Source: an uncultured Eubacteriales bacterium (GTDB lineage Bacteria; Bacillota; Clostridia; Oscillospirales; CAG-272). From it: DNA of 7,454 nucleotides. Position numbers and translations under genes: made by a program. The stretch spans positions 1-7,454 of the forward strand of contig CAKSPL010000058.1 in NCBI GenBank assembly GCA_934481325.1. The letters are read 5' to 3'. How positions within the stretch are numbered: the first letter of the stretch is position 1; every line of letters begins with the position of its first letter. Below, one piece after another: positions 1 to 5,835 of this stretch. The notes beneath the pieces were generated by a model. That model made no database searches and was not told where the DNA came from. It worked only from the letters and a program-made list of their open reading frames with translations.

Positions 1-150
1 ACCCCCGGGCACCTGCGGACTCCGTCTTCGACGGCGGCTACACGGCTCACGCGTTGCCTTGGGTTCACACGCCCAAAGCCCAGCGTGAGTTGTGCAAAAT
101 TTTTTGAAGGAGTCAAGAGGGGACTTTTTGTAAAAAGTCCCCTCTTGCGC
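1..150 (+). repeat. Dispersed repeat A, copy 1
   Basis: This is one of two long copies of a repeat; the other is at 5593-5740 on the same strand. Positions 1-70 are identical to 5593-5662, after which the copies diverge but remain alignable to about 150. Three inverted repeats are visible: a 5-bp stem with a 3-nt loop at 22-34, a 5-bp stem at 59-76, and a long stem at 114-147. The window starts inside or at the edge of the repeat, so its true left end is unknown. By analogy with A2, it probably lies just 3' of a rightward gene outside the window. No open frame with a credible start and ribosome site is seen in it. Confidence 0.85.
114..147 (+). terminator. Long hairpin of repeat A1, possible terminator
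   Basis: The arms 114-129 and 132-147 are perfectly complementary over 16 bp around GT; in practice the loop would be about 4 nt. The centre is T-rich then A-rich. The sequence after the stem is GC-rich and lacks a T tract, so this is not a classic intrinsic terminator. It could instead be a transcript-end stabiliser or processing site. The matching hairpin in A2 (5706-5739) keeps its pairing through paired base changes, which supports a structural role. Confidence 0.55.
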
Positions 151-188
151 GTCCCCCGCGTCCCAACTGAGCGAGCCGGGGCGATTTC

Positions 189-290
189 GGCGATAGAAAA
201 CGGAAAATAAAAGGAAACCCGGCTGTACAGCCGGGTTTCTTCCTTAGATTACTTCAAGACAGCAGTGACTGTGGAGGTATTGCAACTTTC
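189..290 (-). repeat. Dispersed repeat B, copy 1 (3' end of pfkA operon)
   Basis: The reverse complement matches 7311-7413. Shared parts, in the sense of the upstream gene, are a block of about 42 nt ending in TAA (285 down to 244), a perfect palindrome hairpin (about 214-239), and a conserved AT-rich tail (about 189-212). In both copies the element follows the last gene of an operon in the sense orientation, here pfkA. The distal side (about 286-300) aligns only with small indels. The 291-356 stretch between this repeat and A3 shows nothing I recognise. Confidence 0.85.
200..239 (-). terminator. Intrinsic terminator of the GT87-pfkA operon
   Basis: Positions 215-238 form a perfect 24-nt palindrome (AAACCCGGC...GCCGGGTTT), extended by one G-C pair to 214-239. 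Read on the minus strand it is followed by TTTTATTTT, the expected T tract, so it should stop transcription coming out of pfkA. Read on the plus strand it is followed by a weaker CTTCCTT run and may act on both strands, helping to insulate the converging unit on the left. Confidence 0.85.
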
Positions 291-356
291 TCCGAGAACA
301 CCGCGCGGGCGACCCATTGAACGCTCCTACAAAATTCGAGTGCGTGCTTTTGAGGT

Positions 357-402
357 GCCGCATCAGCCTATTAGCCGCCGTCGGAGACGGAGTCCGCAGG
401 TG
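357..402 (-). repeat. Short inverted copy of repeat A core (A3)
   Basis: The reverse complement of 373-402 matches positions 10-39 of repeat A1 with a single mismatch, and weaker similarity continues down to about 357. The mismatch falls in the 3-nt loop of the small stem, so the 5-bp stem is kept. The copy starts about 12 nt after the pfkA stop codon and lies in the sense of pfkA, as A2 does for rarA. The second half of repeat A, with the long hairpin, is missing here. Confidence 0.75.
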
Positions 403-414
403 GTGCAAGCCCCC

Positions 415-1371
415 TCACACCAAAGACATTGCCTCGCGATAAAGCTCCCGGTCAAAGCGTTTCGGCTCCGCGAGAGCGGTTTCCAGGTCAAAATCCTGCA
501 CCCTGCCGTCCCGCACGCCAATCAGGCGCGCACTTTTGCCCTCTTTCAACAGCTTCACGGCAAGAATGCCGAATCGGGCGGCAAGCAGTCGGTCGATATG
601 CGTGGGCGAGCCGCCCCGCTGGATAAACCCGAGCCTGGTGCGGCGCGCCTGCATTCCGGTGGTCTTTTCAAAATAATCGCACAGGTCGTCCATATTGCCC
701 GCACCTTCCGCCACCAGCACCAAATTGGATTTTTTGCCCCGCGCGGCACTTTCCTTGATTTCCATCGAGATGGTTTCCATATCAAACGGCACCTCGGGAA
801 TCAGCACGTATTCCGCCCCGCCGGTAATGCCCGCGTGCAGGGCAATGTCCCCACAGCCTCTGCCCATCACCTCCACAAAGGTGACCTTGTTGTGGGACTG
901 CATCGTGTCTCTCAGGGCGTTGATTGCCCACAGTACGTTGTTTACGGCGGTGTCAAACCCCAGCGTCATATCGGTATAGGCAAGGTCGTTGTCAATCGTG
1001 CCGGGAATGCCCACTACCGGAAAGCCCGTATCCTCGTACAGATCCCGCGCCCCGCGAAAAGACCCGTCCCCGCCGATTACGATCAGCCCCGTGGCACCGT
1101 GCGCGCGCAGAATCTCCGCCGCGCGGAGGCGGTATTCCTTTTCCGCAAAATGCTTGCAACGGTCGGTTTGCAGAAAGGTGCCGCCGCTTTGAATGATATT
1201 GGAAACCGAACGGTGGTTCAGCTCCTCAAAATCGTCCTCAATCAGCCCCTGATAGCCCCGATGAAAGCCGATGACCTCTATTCCGGAGAGCAGAGCGTGC
1301 CGCACCGCCGCGCGGATGCAGGCGTTCATTCCCGGCGCGTCACCGCCGCTGGTAAGAATGGCAATTTTCAT
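415..1371 (-). CDS. pfkA: ATP-dependent 6-phosphofructokinase (PfkA)
   Basis: A cytosolic glycolytic enzyme that phosphorylates fructose 6-phosphate to fructose 1,6-bisphosphate, normally as an allosteric tetramer. The product is 318 aa, the usual length of bacterial PfkA. Visible motifs are SGGDAPGMNA near residues 8-17, GGDGS at 100-104, PGTIDND at 123-129 with the catalytic base D127, VEVMGR at 166-171, and IQRGGSP at 250-256. Glycine after GGD and glycine in PGTIDND indicate ATP rather than pyrophosphate as phosphoryl donor. R20 and R24 match the N-terminal effector-site arginines of the E. coli enzyme. By alignment, positions equivalent to R162 and H249 of E. coli are K and F here. The ATG at 1371 is chosen because MKIAILTSGG is the family N-terminus and GGAGG lies upstream; the frame is open further upstream but not as PfkA. 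The start overlaps the stop of the GT87 gene (ATGA), so translation is probably coupled. Confidence 0.96.
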   Translation of the reverse strand: MKIAILTSGGDAPGMNACIRAAVRHALLSGIEVIGFHRGYQGLIEDDFEELNHRSVSNIIQSGGTFLQTDRCKHFAEKEYRLRAAEILRAHGATGLIVIGGDGSFRGARDLYEDTGFPVVGIPGTIDNDLAYTDMTLGFDTAVNNVLWAINALRDTMQSHNKVTFVEVMGRGCGDIALHAGITGGAEYVLIPEVPFDMETISMEIKESAARGKKSNLVLVAEGAGNMDDLCDYFEKTTGMQARRTRLGFIQRGGSPTHIDRLLAARFGILAVKLLKEGKSARLIGVRDGRVQDFDLETALAEPKRFDRELYREAMSLV

Positions 1372-2606
1372 ACGGTTTTTTCCTCCGATTTCTCCGGGCT
1401 TTTGTCCCGGCGGAAATAATGTACCGCACCGCACACGCTCTCCCACGCGCAAAGCAGGGCAAGCACCGCAATGCAGGCAATGACGATATTATCCTGGTAT
1501 GCCTTGTTGACGTACAGGCAAAACGGCAGAACCATCGCACCGTAATACGCGATATTGACTCCGCACAATTTTTCGGTGCGGAAAAACACCAGCAGTGCCG
1601 GCAGAACCAGCACCCAGTTGTAGACGGAAAACACCGAGGGCAGCATCACGCAACAGCACGCGCCAAGGGCAAGGGTCACAAACCGGCGGCGCGGGAAAAG
1701 CGAGGAAACGGCAAAAAACAAAAGCACAAACGCGTAAAAGCAGACCAGCATCGTTTGCAGGGCAGAGGGCGAAAAGCCGTACTGCGCCATCGAGTCAAAA
1801 AATCGCAGACTGGTATGCCCCGAGTAGGAAATCGCGTCCTTCATCGACCAGATAATGCTCACGGGTCCCCCGAAGAAAAAGGAGGGGAGCAGGAGCATCA
1901 GCACGCCGTACAGCGCACAGCGTCCCGCCTCGCGATAGCGGCGGTCGGTCAGCAGAATCGCCCCGTAAAGTGCCGGGTACAGCTTCAGGGAAAAGGCAAA
2001 CGCGAGGGAAAGCAACCCCGCCTCGCGCACCGCGCGATTTTCGCTGTCATAGCTCTGCACGAAAAGCAAAACGAAAATCAGCGCAAGGAAAACCGTGTTG
2101 CCACGCTCGTAAAGAAACACAAACGGAAGGCTGAACAGCACCGCCACCGTCAGCAGGCGGCGTTTTTTTTCGGCATACGGCTCCCGGAGAAGCACCAGTG
2201 CAAACGCGATGAGAACCCCCGCAAACAGGCACAGAAAGGCGAGAATCGCGCCGGGATAGTTGATCCAGGTGCGGCAATCCTCCGAGCCGGTGTTCAGATA
2301 TGCCCCCGGAAACATCCGCGCCGAGAGCCAAAGCAAAAGATTTGCCATCGGCGGATACATCACGCGTCGCTCGGTGTACGCGCCCGCGCCCTGTGATGCG
2401 TCACGGATGGAATTGAAATAGTCCATAAACAGGTCGCTGCCGCGCAGGTGGAACACCGAAATAAAGGTTTCCGCCCCACCGATCAGAACGCGGAGGAGAA
2501 AGACCGCAAGGCAGGTCAGCACCGCAAGAATAAACAGCTCTGCCGGGTCACGGCGGGCAAAAAGACCCTTGACGTCCTCCCGCAACCGGTGTAAAAGTTT
2601 TTGCAT
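1368..2606 (-). CDS. GT87/DUF2029-type integral membrane glycosyltransferase
   Basis: A predicted 412-aa polytopic membrane protein. From residue 24 onward I count about ten or eleven hydrophobic segments (for example 24-43, 118-141, 151-166, 171-184, 198-219, 230-247, 284-303, 329-343, 374-391). Features resembling the GT-C family GT87 (DUF2029) are an acidic loop after the first helix (GSDLFMDYFN, 56-65), YPP at 84-86, ERGN at 167-170 where relatives often have GQ-N, and K-LYP at 208-211. Known members transfer mannose or similar sugars from polyprenyl-phosphate donors to extracellular acceptors; the substrate here cannot be told. The C-terminus (after about 397) is charged and cytoplasmic-looking. 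The ATG at 2606 has GGAGG 8 nt upstream and lies about 30 nt from a good promoter. It is first in an operon with pfkA. An uncharacterised hydrophobic protein of another GT-C family is the main alternative. Confidence 0.82.
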   Translation of the reverse strand: MQKLLHRLREDVKGLFARRDPAELFILAVLTCLAVFLLRVLIGGAETFISVFHLRGSDLFMDYFNSIRDASQGAGAYTERRVMYPPMANLLLWLSARMFPGAYLNTGSEDCRTWINYPGAILAFLCLFAGVLIAFALVLLREPYAEKKRRLLTVAVLFSLPFVFLYERGNTVFLALIFVLLFVQSYDSENRAVREAGLLSLAFAFSLKLYPALYGAILLTDRRYREAGRCALYGVLMLLLPSFFFGGPVSIIWSMKDAISYSGHTSLRFFDSMAQYGFSPSALQTMLVCFYAFVLLFFAVSSLFPRRRFVTLALGACCCVMLPSVFSVYNWVLVLPALLVFFRTEKLCGVNIAYYGAMVLPFCLYVNKAYQDNIVIACIAVLALLCAWESVCGAVHYFRRDKSPEKSEEKTV

Positions 2607-2643
2607 CGTTCCGTCCTCCCCGAAAGTCTGAAGTGATGGGTAA

Positions 2644-2672
2644 ATTATACCACGCTTTCGGGGCAAAGTCAA
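2644..2672 (-). promoter_or_regulatory. Sigma-A promoter for the GT87-pfkA operon
   Basis: On the minus strand, TTGACT (2672-2667) is followed by a 17-nt spacer and TATAAT (2649-2644). This is one base from a perfect housekeeping promoter. Transcription would start near 2637, giving a leader of about 30 nt that includes the GGAGG site before the ATG at 2606. Confidence 0.88.
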
Positions 2673-2711
2673 GGGCACGTGCCAAAAACGGCATCCCCCG
2701 CGCGGTTTCTC

Positions 2712-2740
2712 TTGACACCGCGCCCCAAAGGCTTTATAAT
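2712..2740 (+). promoter_or_regulatory. Consensus sigma-A promoter for the U32 gene
   Basis: TTGACA (2712-2717), a 17-nt spacer, and TATAAT (2735-2740) form an exact housekeeping consensus. Transcription would start near 2747, leaving a leader of about 24 nt. Its -35 box is 39 nt from the -35 box of the leftward promoter, so the two units diverge from a compact control region. Confidence 0.9.
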
Positions 2741-2770
2741 AAGGGGAGAAAAGAAAACGGAGTGATGAAA

Positions 2771-4042
2771 ATGACGGAACTGCTCTCCCCCGCGGGGAAC
2801 TTTGAAAAAATGCGCGCCGCCATCCGCTACGGGGCGGACGCGGTCTATCTTGCGGGGCAGTGCTTCGGGATGCGCTCGGCGGCGGATAATTTTGACAACG
2901 CCGGGCTTTCCTCGGCGGTGCAATACGCGCACGAACGGGGAAAAAAGGTGTATCTTACGGTCAACACGATGCCGCACGGGGCGGAGTACCCGGCACTTCG
3001 CGCTTACCTGACCGCCCTGCGGGAAATCCCGGTGGACGCGATGATTGTAACCGACCTTGGCGTGCTTGCCACCGCGCGGGAGCTTCTCCCCGAAGTCCCG
3101 CTCCATATTTCCACGCAGTCCAGCATCGTCAGCCCCGCCGCGGCAAAGGCGTGGGCGGCAATGGGGGCTTCCCGGCTGGTGCTGGCAAGAGAGCTGACGC
3201 TGGACGAGGTGCGCGCCATCCGCGAGGCACTGGATCCCGCCGTGGAGCTGGAAGCCTTCGTACACGGGTCTATGTGCGTGTCGTACAGCGGCAGATGTAT
3301 GCTTTCCAATCACTTTACGGGCAGAGACGCCAATCGCGGGGCGTGTACCCAACCCTGCCGGTGGAACTATACCTACACCGTGGAGGAGGAAAAAAGACCG
3401 GAATCCCCCCTGCCGGTGATCGAAAACGAACACGGAACCTTTATAATGTCCTCCAAGGATATGTGTATGCTGCGGCACGTTCCCGAGCTGATTGAGGCAG
3501 GCGTAACCTCCTTCAAAATCGAGGGGCGGATGAAAAGTGCGTATTATACCGCCGTCATTACCAATGCGTATCGGATGGCGATTGACGCTTACCGGAACGA
3601 CCCCGCCGGGTATCGCTTTGACGAGCGGTGGTATCGGGAGGCGGAAAGCGTTTCGCACCGCGAATACTGCACCGGATACTGGTTTGACGACCCGCGGGAA
3701 AACCCCCAGCTTTGCCGGGAGCCGGGGTATCTGCGCGAAAAAGCGTACTTTGCCACGGTGGAGGAGCGGGGCGCGGCACTGCCGGGCGTTCCTGCCGAAA
3801 CCGACGCGGGCGTGCTTTGCCGCCTGATTCAGCGCAACAAGCTGGAAAAGGGATGCGCGGCAGAGCTGTTGACCCCCGGCAGGGTGGGGATTCCGTTTAC
3901 CGTGGCCGAACTTTACGGGGAGGACGGCACGCCGATTGAGGCAACGCCCCACCCGCTGATGACCTTTTTCACGCGCCTGCCGCGGGAGGCAACCGCCGGC
4001 GATATTGTCCGCGCCGGGGAAAGCGACGGGGAAACCCTTTGA
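2771..4042 (+). CDS. U32 family protein, TrhP (YrrO/YegQ)-like
   Basis: A 423-aa member of the U32 'peptidase' family. The N-terminus TELLSPAGNFEKM and GADAVYLAGQ (21-30) are family hallmarks. The U32 signature runs from about 161 to 179: E-AF-HGSMC-x6-C-MLS. It is followed by GRDANRGACTQPC (184-196), then FKIEGRMKS (248-256). Cysteines C169, C176, C192 and C232 match, within a residue, the spacing of the four iron-sulfur ligands reported for the U32 protein UbiU. The length fits the TrhP branch (B. subtilis YrrO is about 422 aa), which works with prephenate-derived chemistry to hydroxylate wobble U34 in some tRNAs. It is too short for RlhA. The ATG at 2771 is preferred over 2765 because GGAG at 2759-2762 is 8 nt from it and only 2 nt from the other. 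It is transcribed from a consensus promoter. Family assignment is firm; the exact substrate is inferred. Confidence 0.93.
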   Translation: MTELLSPAGNFEKMRAAIRYGADAVYLAGQCFGMRSAADNFDNAGLSSAVQYAHERGKKVYLTVNTMPHGAEYPALRAYLTALREIPVDAMIVTDLGVLATARELLPEVPLHISTQSSIVSPAAAKAWAAMGASRLVLARELTLDEVRAIREALDPAVELEAFVHGSMCVSYSGRCMLSNHFTGRDANRGACTQPCRWNYTYTVEEEKRPESPLPVIENEHGTFIMSSKDMCMLRHVPELIEAGVTSFKIEGRMKSAYYTAVITNAYRMAIDAYRNDPAGYRFDERWYREAESVSHREYCTGYWFDDPRENPQLCREPGYLREKAYFATVEERGAALPGVPAETDAGVLCRLIQRNKLEKGCAAELLTPGRVGIPFTVAELYGEDGTPIEATPHPLMTFFTRLPREATAGDIVRAGESDGETL

Positions 4043-4072
4043 AAGGGCACCCTCTGCCCCGCGACAGCTTTT

Positions 4073-4170
4073 GAAAAAGCCCGCCGCGAAGGCTTCGGAA
4101 AAAGCCCGTTGCGAGGCTCTGGAAAAGCCCGCCGCGAAGGCTCCTGAAAAAGCCCGCCGGAGAGGTTGCG
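4073..4170 (+). repeat. Four tandem imperfect 24-25-nt repeats
   Basis: Units begin at 4073, 4098, 4122 and 4146, each opening GAAAAAGCCCG or a close variant and most ending in GGCT plus three bases. Units 2 and 3 each lack one base at different places, and unit 4 is the most diverged. In units 1 to 3, AAGCC or AGCC near the start can pair with GGCTT or GGCT near the end, giving a small hairpin. They fill much of the 222-nt gap between the U32 gene and rarA. I see no clear promoter or T-tract terminator in that gap. Confidence 0.85.
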
Positions 4171-4264
4171 GGGGCGTGGTATTCCTTGTTGCCGCCCGCC
4201 CCCCAAAGCCCCCGTGCAAAGCACCCTTATCATTCCCTTATTTCAAAAAAGGACTGGACACGGT

Positions 4265-5512
4265 ATGAGAAACGAGCAATTAGCAGACATTCTGCGCCCC
4301 ACCGGCTTTGACGATTTGGTGGGTCAGGCGCATCTGTTCGGCACGCACGGTGTGGTGCGGCGGATGGTGGAGAGCGGCAGGGTGACCAATATGATTTTTT
4401 TCGGACCCCCCGGCACGGGCAAAACCACTGCCGCCACCATCATTGCCAAGCAGTCCGGTATGGTGTTCCGCCGCCTGAACTGCACCTCCGCCACGCTTTC
4501 GGATGTGAAAGCGGTGCTGTCGGAAACCGCAAACGTGTTTGGCGCGGGCGGGATTTTGCTGTATCTGGACGAGATTCAGTATTTCAACCGCAAGCAACAG
4601 CAAAGCCTGCTGGAATATATGGAGGACGGGCGGGTCACGCTGATTGCCTCCACCACCGAAAATCCGCATTTCTACATTTACAACGCCATTATTTCGCGCT
4701 CCTCGCTGTTTGAATTCAAGCCCGTCACCGCCGCCGAGATGGTGCCGGCACTCACGCGCGCCCTTGCGTATCTCAACCGCGAAAAAGGAACGCAGGTTGA
4801 GGCAAGCGACGAAACGCTTTCCTACCTTGCCTCGCTGGTGCGGGGGGATGTGCGCCGGGGCATCGGTCTGTTGGAAAACGCCTATTACGCTACCGAAAAC
4901 GGCGGGGAACGGTGTGAGATTTCACGCGAAAGCGTGGATTCCTTTGACGTGAAAACAGGTAGCTTCAACGAGGACACGCATTATGACCTTCTTTCCTGTC
5001 TGCAAAAATCCATCCGCGGCTCCGACCCCGATGCCACCGCGTTTTATGTGGCAAAGCTGGTGGAGGCGGGGGAATTGATCTCGCTTTGCAGACGCTTGCA
5101 GGTGATCGCCTCCGAGGACGTGGGGCTTGCCTATCCGCAGGCGGCGGCGGTAACCCGCGCGTGTTGTGAATCGGCGGTGGAACTGGGCTTTCCGGAGGCG
5201 GCAATTCCCCTGATCAATGCCGCGCTGATGCTTGCCACCGCACCGAAATCCAATACCGCCTATGCGGCATTTGCGGCGGCAAAGGCGGACGTGGAGGCGG
5301 GGCGCGGCGTAGAGGTGCCTACCCACCTGCGCGCCCCGCTCTATAAGGGCTACCGTTACCCGCACGATTTCACCTGCGATTATGTGCCGCAGGCCTACCT
5401 GCCCACAGACCTTGCAGACAGGCGGTATTACCACTACGGCGAAAACAAAACCGAACAGGCGGCGCGGCAGTATGCCGAATTTATCCGCCGCGAAGGCGGA
5501 AAAAAGAAATAG
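4265..5512 (+). CDS. rarA: Replication-associated recombination protein RarA (MgsA) AAA+ ATPase
   Basis: A 415-aa cytosolic AAA+ ATPase related to clamp-loader subunits; RarA/MgsA acts as a tetramer at stalled replication forks and interacts with SSB. Visible parts are the N-terminal RPTGFDDLVGQAHLFG (11-26), Walker A GPPGTGKT (47-54), Walker B LLYLDEIQ (98-105), sensor 1 IASTTENP (127-134), a candidate arginine finger in SRSSLFEF (144-151), and sensor 2 GDVRRGIGLLENA (194-206). The C-terminal half has the RarA-specific tetramerisation region, with DAT-FYVAKLVEAGE (256-270), SEDVGLAYPQA (283-293) and the tail KGYRYPHDF (361-369). Length is slightly below the usual 420-445. The ATG at 4265 follows AAAGGA with an 11-nt gap, a rather long spacing. 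Upstream codons in the same frame fall in low-complexity intergenic sequence and do not resemble RarA. It is probably cotranscribed with, or read through from, the U32 gene. Confidence 0.95.
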   Translation: MRNEQLADILRPTGFDDLVGQAHLFGTHGVVRRMVESGRVTNMIFFGPPGTGKTTAATIIAKQSGMVFRRLNCTSATLSDVKAVLSETANVFGAGGILLYLDEIQYFNRKQQQSLLEYMEDGRVTLIASTTENPHFYIYNAIISRSSLFEFKPVTAAEMVPALTRALAYLNREKGTQVEASDETLSYLASLVRGDVRRGIGLLENAYYATENGGERCEISRESVDSFDVKTGSFNEDTHYDLLSCLQKSIRGSDPDATAFYVAKLVEAGELISLCRRLQVIASEDVGLAYPQAAAVTRACCESAVELGFPEAAIPLINAALMLATAPKSNTAYAAFAAAKADVEAGRGVEVPTHLRAPLYKGYRYPHDFTCDYVPQAYLPTDLADRRYYHYGENKTEQAARQYAEFIRREGGKKK

Positions 5513-5525
5513 GCACAGAGACGCG

Positions 5526-5555
5526 AGGGGGTGCCTTCCCTGCAAGGCACCCCCT
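5526..5555 (+). terminator. Hairpin terminator after rarA
   Basis: AGGGGGTGCCTT (5526-5537) pairs perfectly with AAGGCACCCCCT (5544-5555) around a 6-nt loop, a 12-bp very stable stem that begins 13 nt after the rarA stop. The downstream T content is modest (TTGACCCCTTT), so efficiency is uncertain. It separates rarA from the uppP unit. Confidence 0.75.
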
Positions 5556-5592
5556 TGACCCCTTTCAAAACCTTTCAAACAAAAGGATAACT

Positions 5593-5740
5593 ACCCCCGG
5601 GCACCTGCGGACTCCGTCTTCGACGGCGGCTACACGGCTCACGCGTTGCCTTGGGTTCACACACCCAAAGTCCCACATCAGCCGTGCAAAGATTTTGGAA
5701 GGAGTCCAGAGGAAACTTTTTGGGGAAAGTTTCCTTTGGC
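5593..5740 (+). repeat. Dispersed repeat A, copy 2
   Basis: The first 70 nt are identical to positions 1-70. The following part is diverged but aligns to about 5740, with shared blocks such as CCCAAAG, GTGCAAA and GAAGGAGTC. It sits between the rarA terminator and the uppP leader on the same strand as both. It fills most of the 323-nt gene-free stretch 5513-5835. No protein-coding frame with a ribosome site is seen inside it. Confidence 0.88.
5706..5739 (+). other. Long hairpin of repeat A2
   Basis: Arms 5706-5719 and 5726-5739 form a 14-bp stem with one G-T pair around a TTGGGG loop. It aligns with the A1 stem at 114-147. Three positions in the left arm differ between copies and each has the matching change in the right arm, so the pairing is kept. 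It is followed by a C-rich stretch and then a T run (CCCCCCCTTTTT), so it might also act as a terminator. Confidence 0.7.
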
Positions 5741-5759
5741 GCATCCCCCCCTTTTTCGG

Positions 5760-5825
5760 GCAAAAAACCTTGTTTTGTACTGTACCGCAGGGCGCGCCGC
5801 ATAAACTCTACCAAAGGTTTTTTGC
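5760..5825 (+). promoter_or_regulatory. Long-range inverted repeat beside the uppP ribosome site
   Basis: GCAAAAAACCTT (5760-5771) is exactly complementary to AAGGTTTTTTGC (5814-5825), with 42 nt between. The right arm abuts the Shine-Dalgarno sequence GGAGG (5826-5830) of uppP. A folded leader would stack directly against the ribosome site and could affect access to it; this is inference. I find no convincing promoter nearby, so the start of the uppP transcript is unknown. Confidence 0.5.
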
Positions 5826-5835
5826 GGAGGTGCGT

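Noticed and set aside
265..1419. A 384-codon open frame on the plus strand
   Set aside because: It is antisense to pfkA; the translation is basic, low in family-like motifs and has no ribosome site. GC-rich genes often leave open antisense frames.
1419..2396. A 325-codon open frame on the plus strand
   Set aside because: It is antisense to the GT87 gene; the product is a run of H, Q, K and R residues typical of an antisense of hydrophobic codons.
4073..4170. Possible CRISPR array or protein repeat
   Set aside because: The units abut with no spacers between them, and single-base length changes break any shared reading frame.
2669..4219. A 516-codon open frame on the minus strand
   Set aside because: It mirrors the U32 gene, which has clear family motifs and its own promoter; the antisense product is Arg/Gly/His-rich with no recognisable domain.
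4198..4225. Weak resemblance of the rarA upstream sequence to the middle of repeat A (CCCAAAGCCC ... CGTGCAAAG)
   Set aside because: Only short blocks match and the flanks do not, so chance in C-rich sequence is likely.
4922..5578. A 218-codon open frame on the minus strand
   Set aside because: It overlaps rarA, whose motifs are complete; there is no independent support for the antisense product.
5775..5807. Candidate promoter for uppP (TTGTAC ... CATAAA)
   Set aside because: The spacer is about 19 nt and both boxes are poor matches, so I do not call it.
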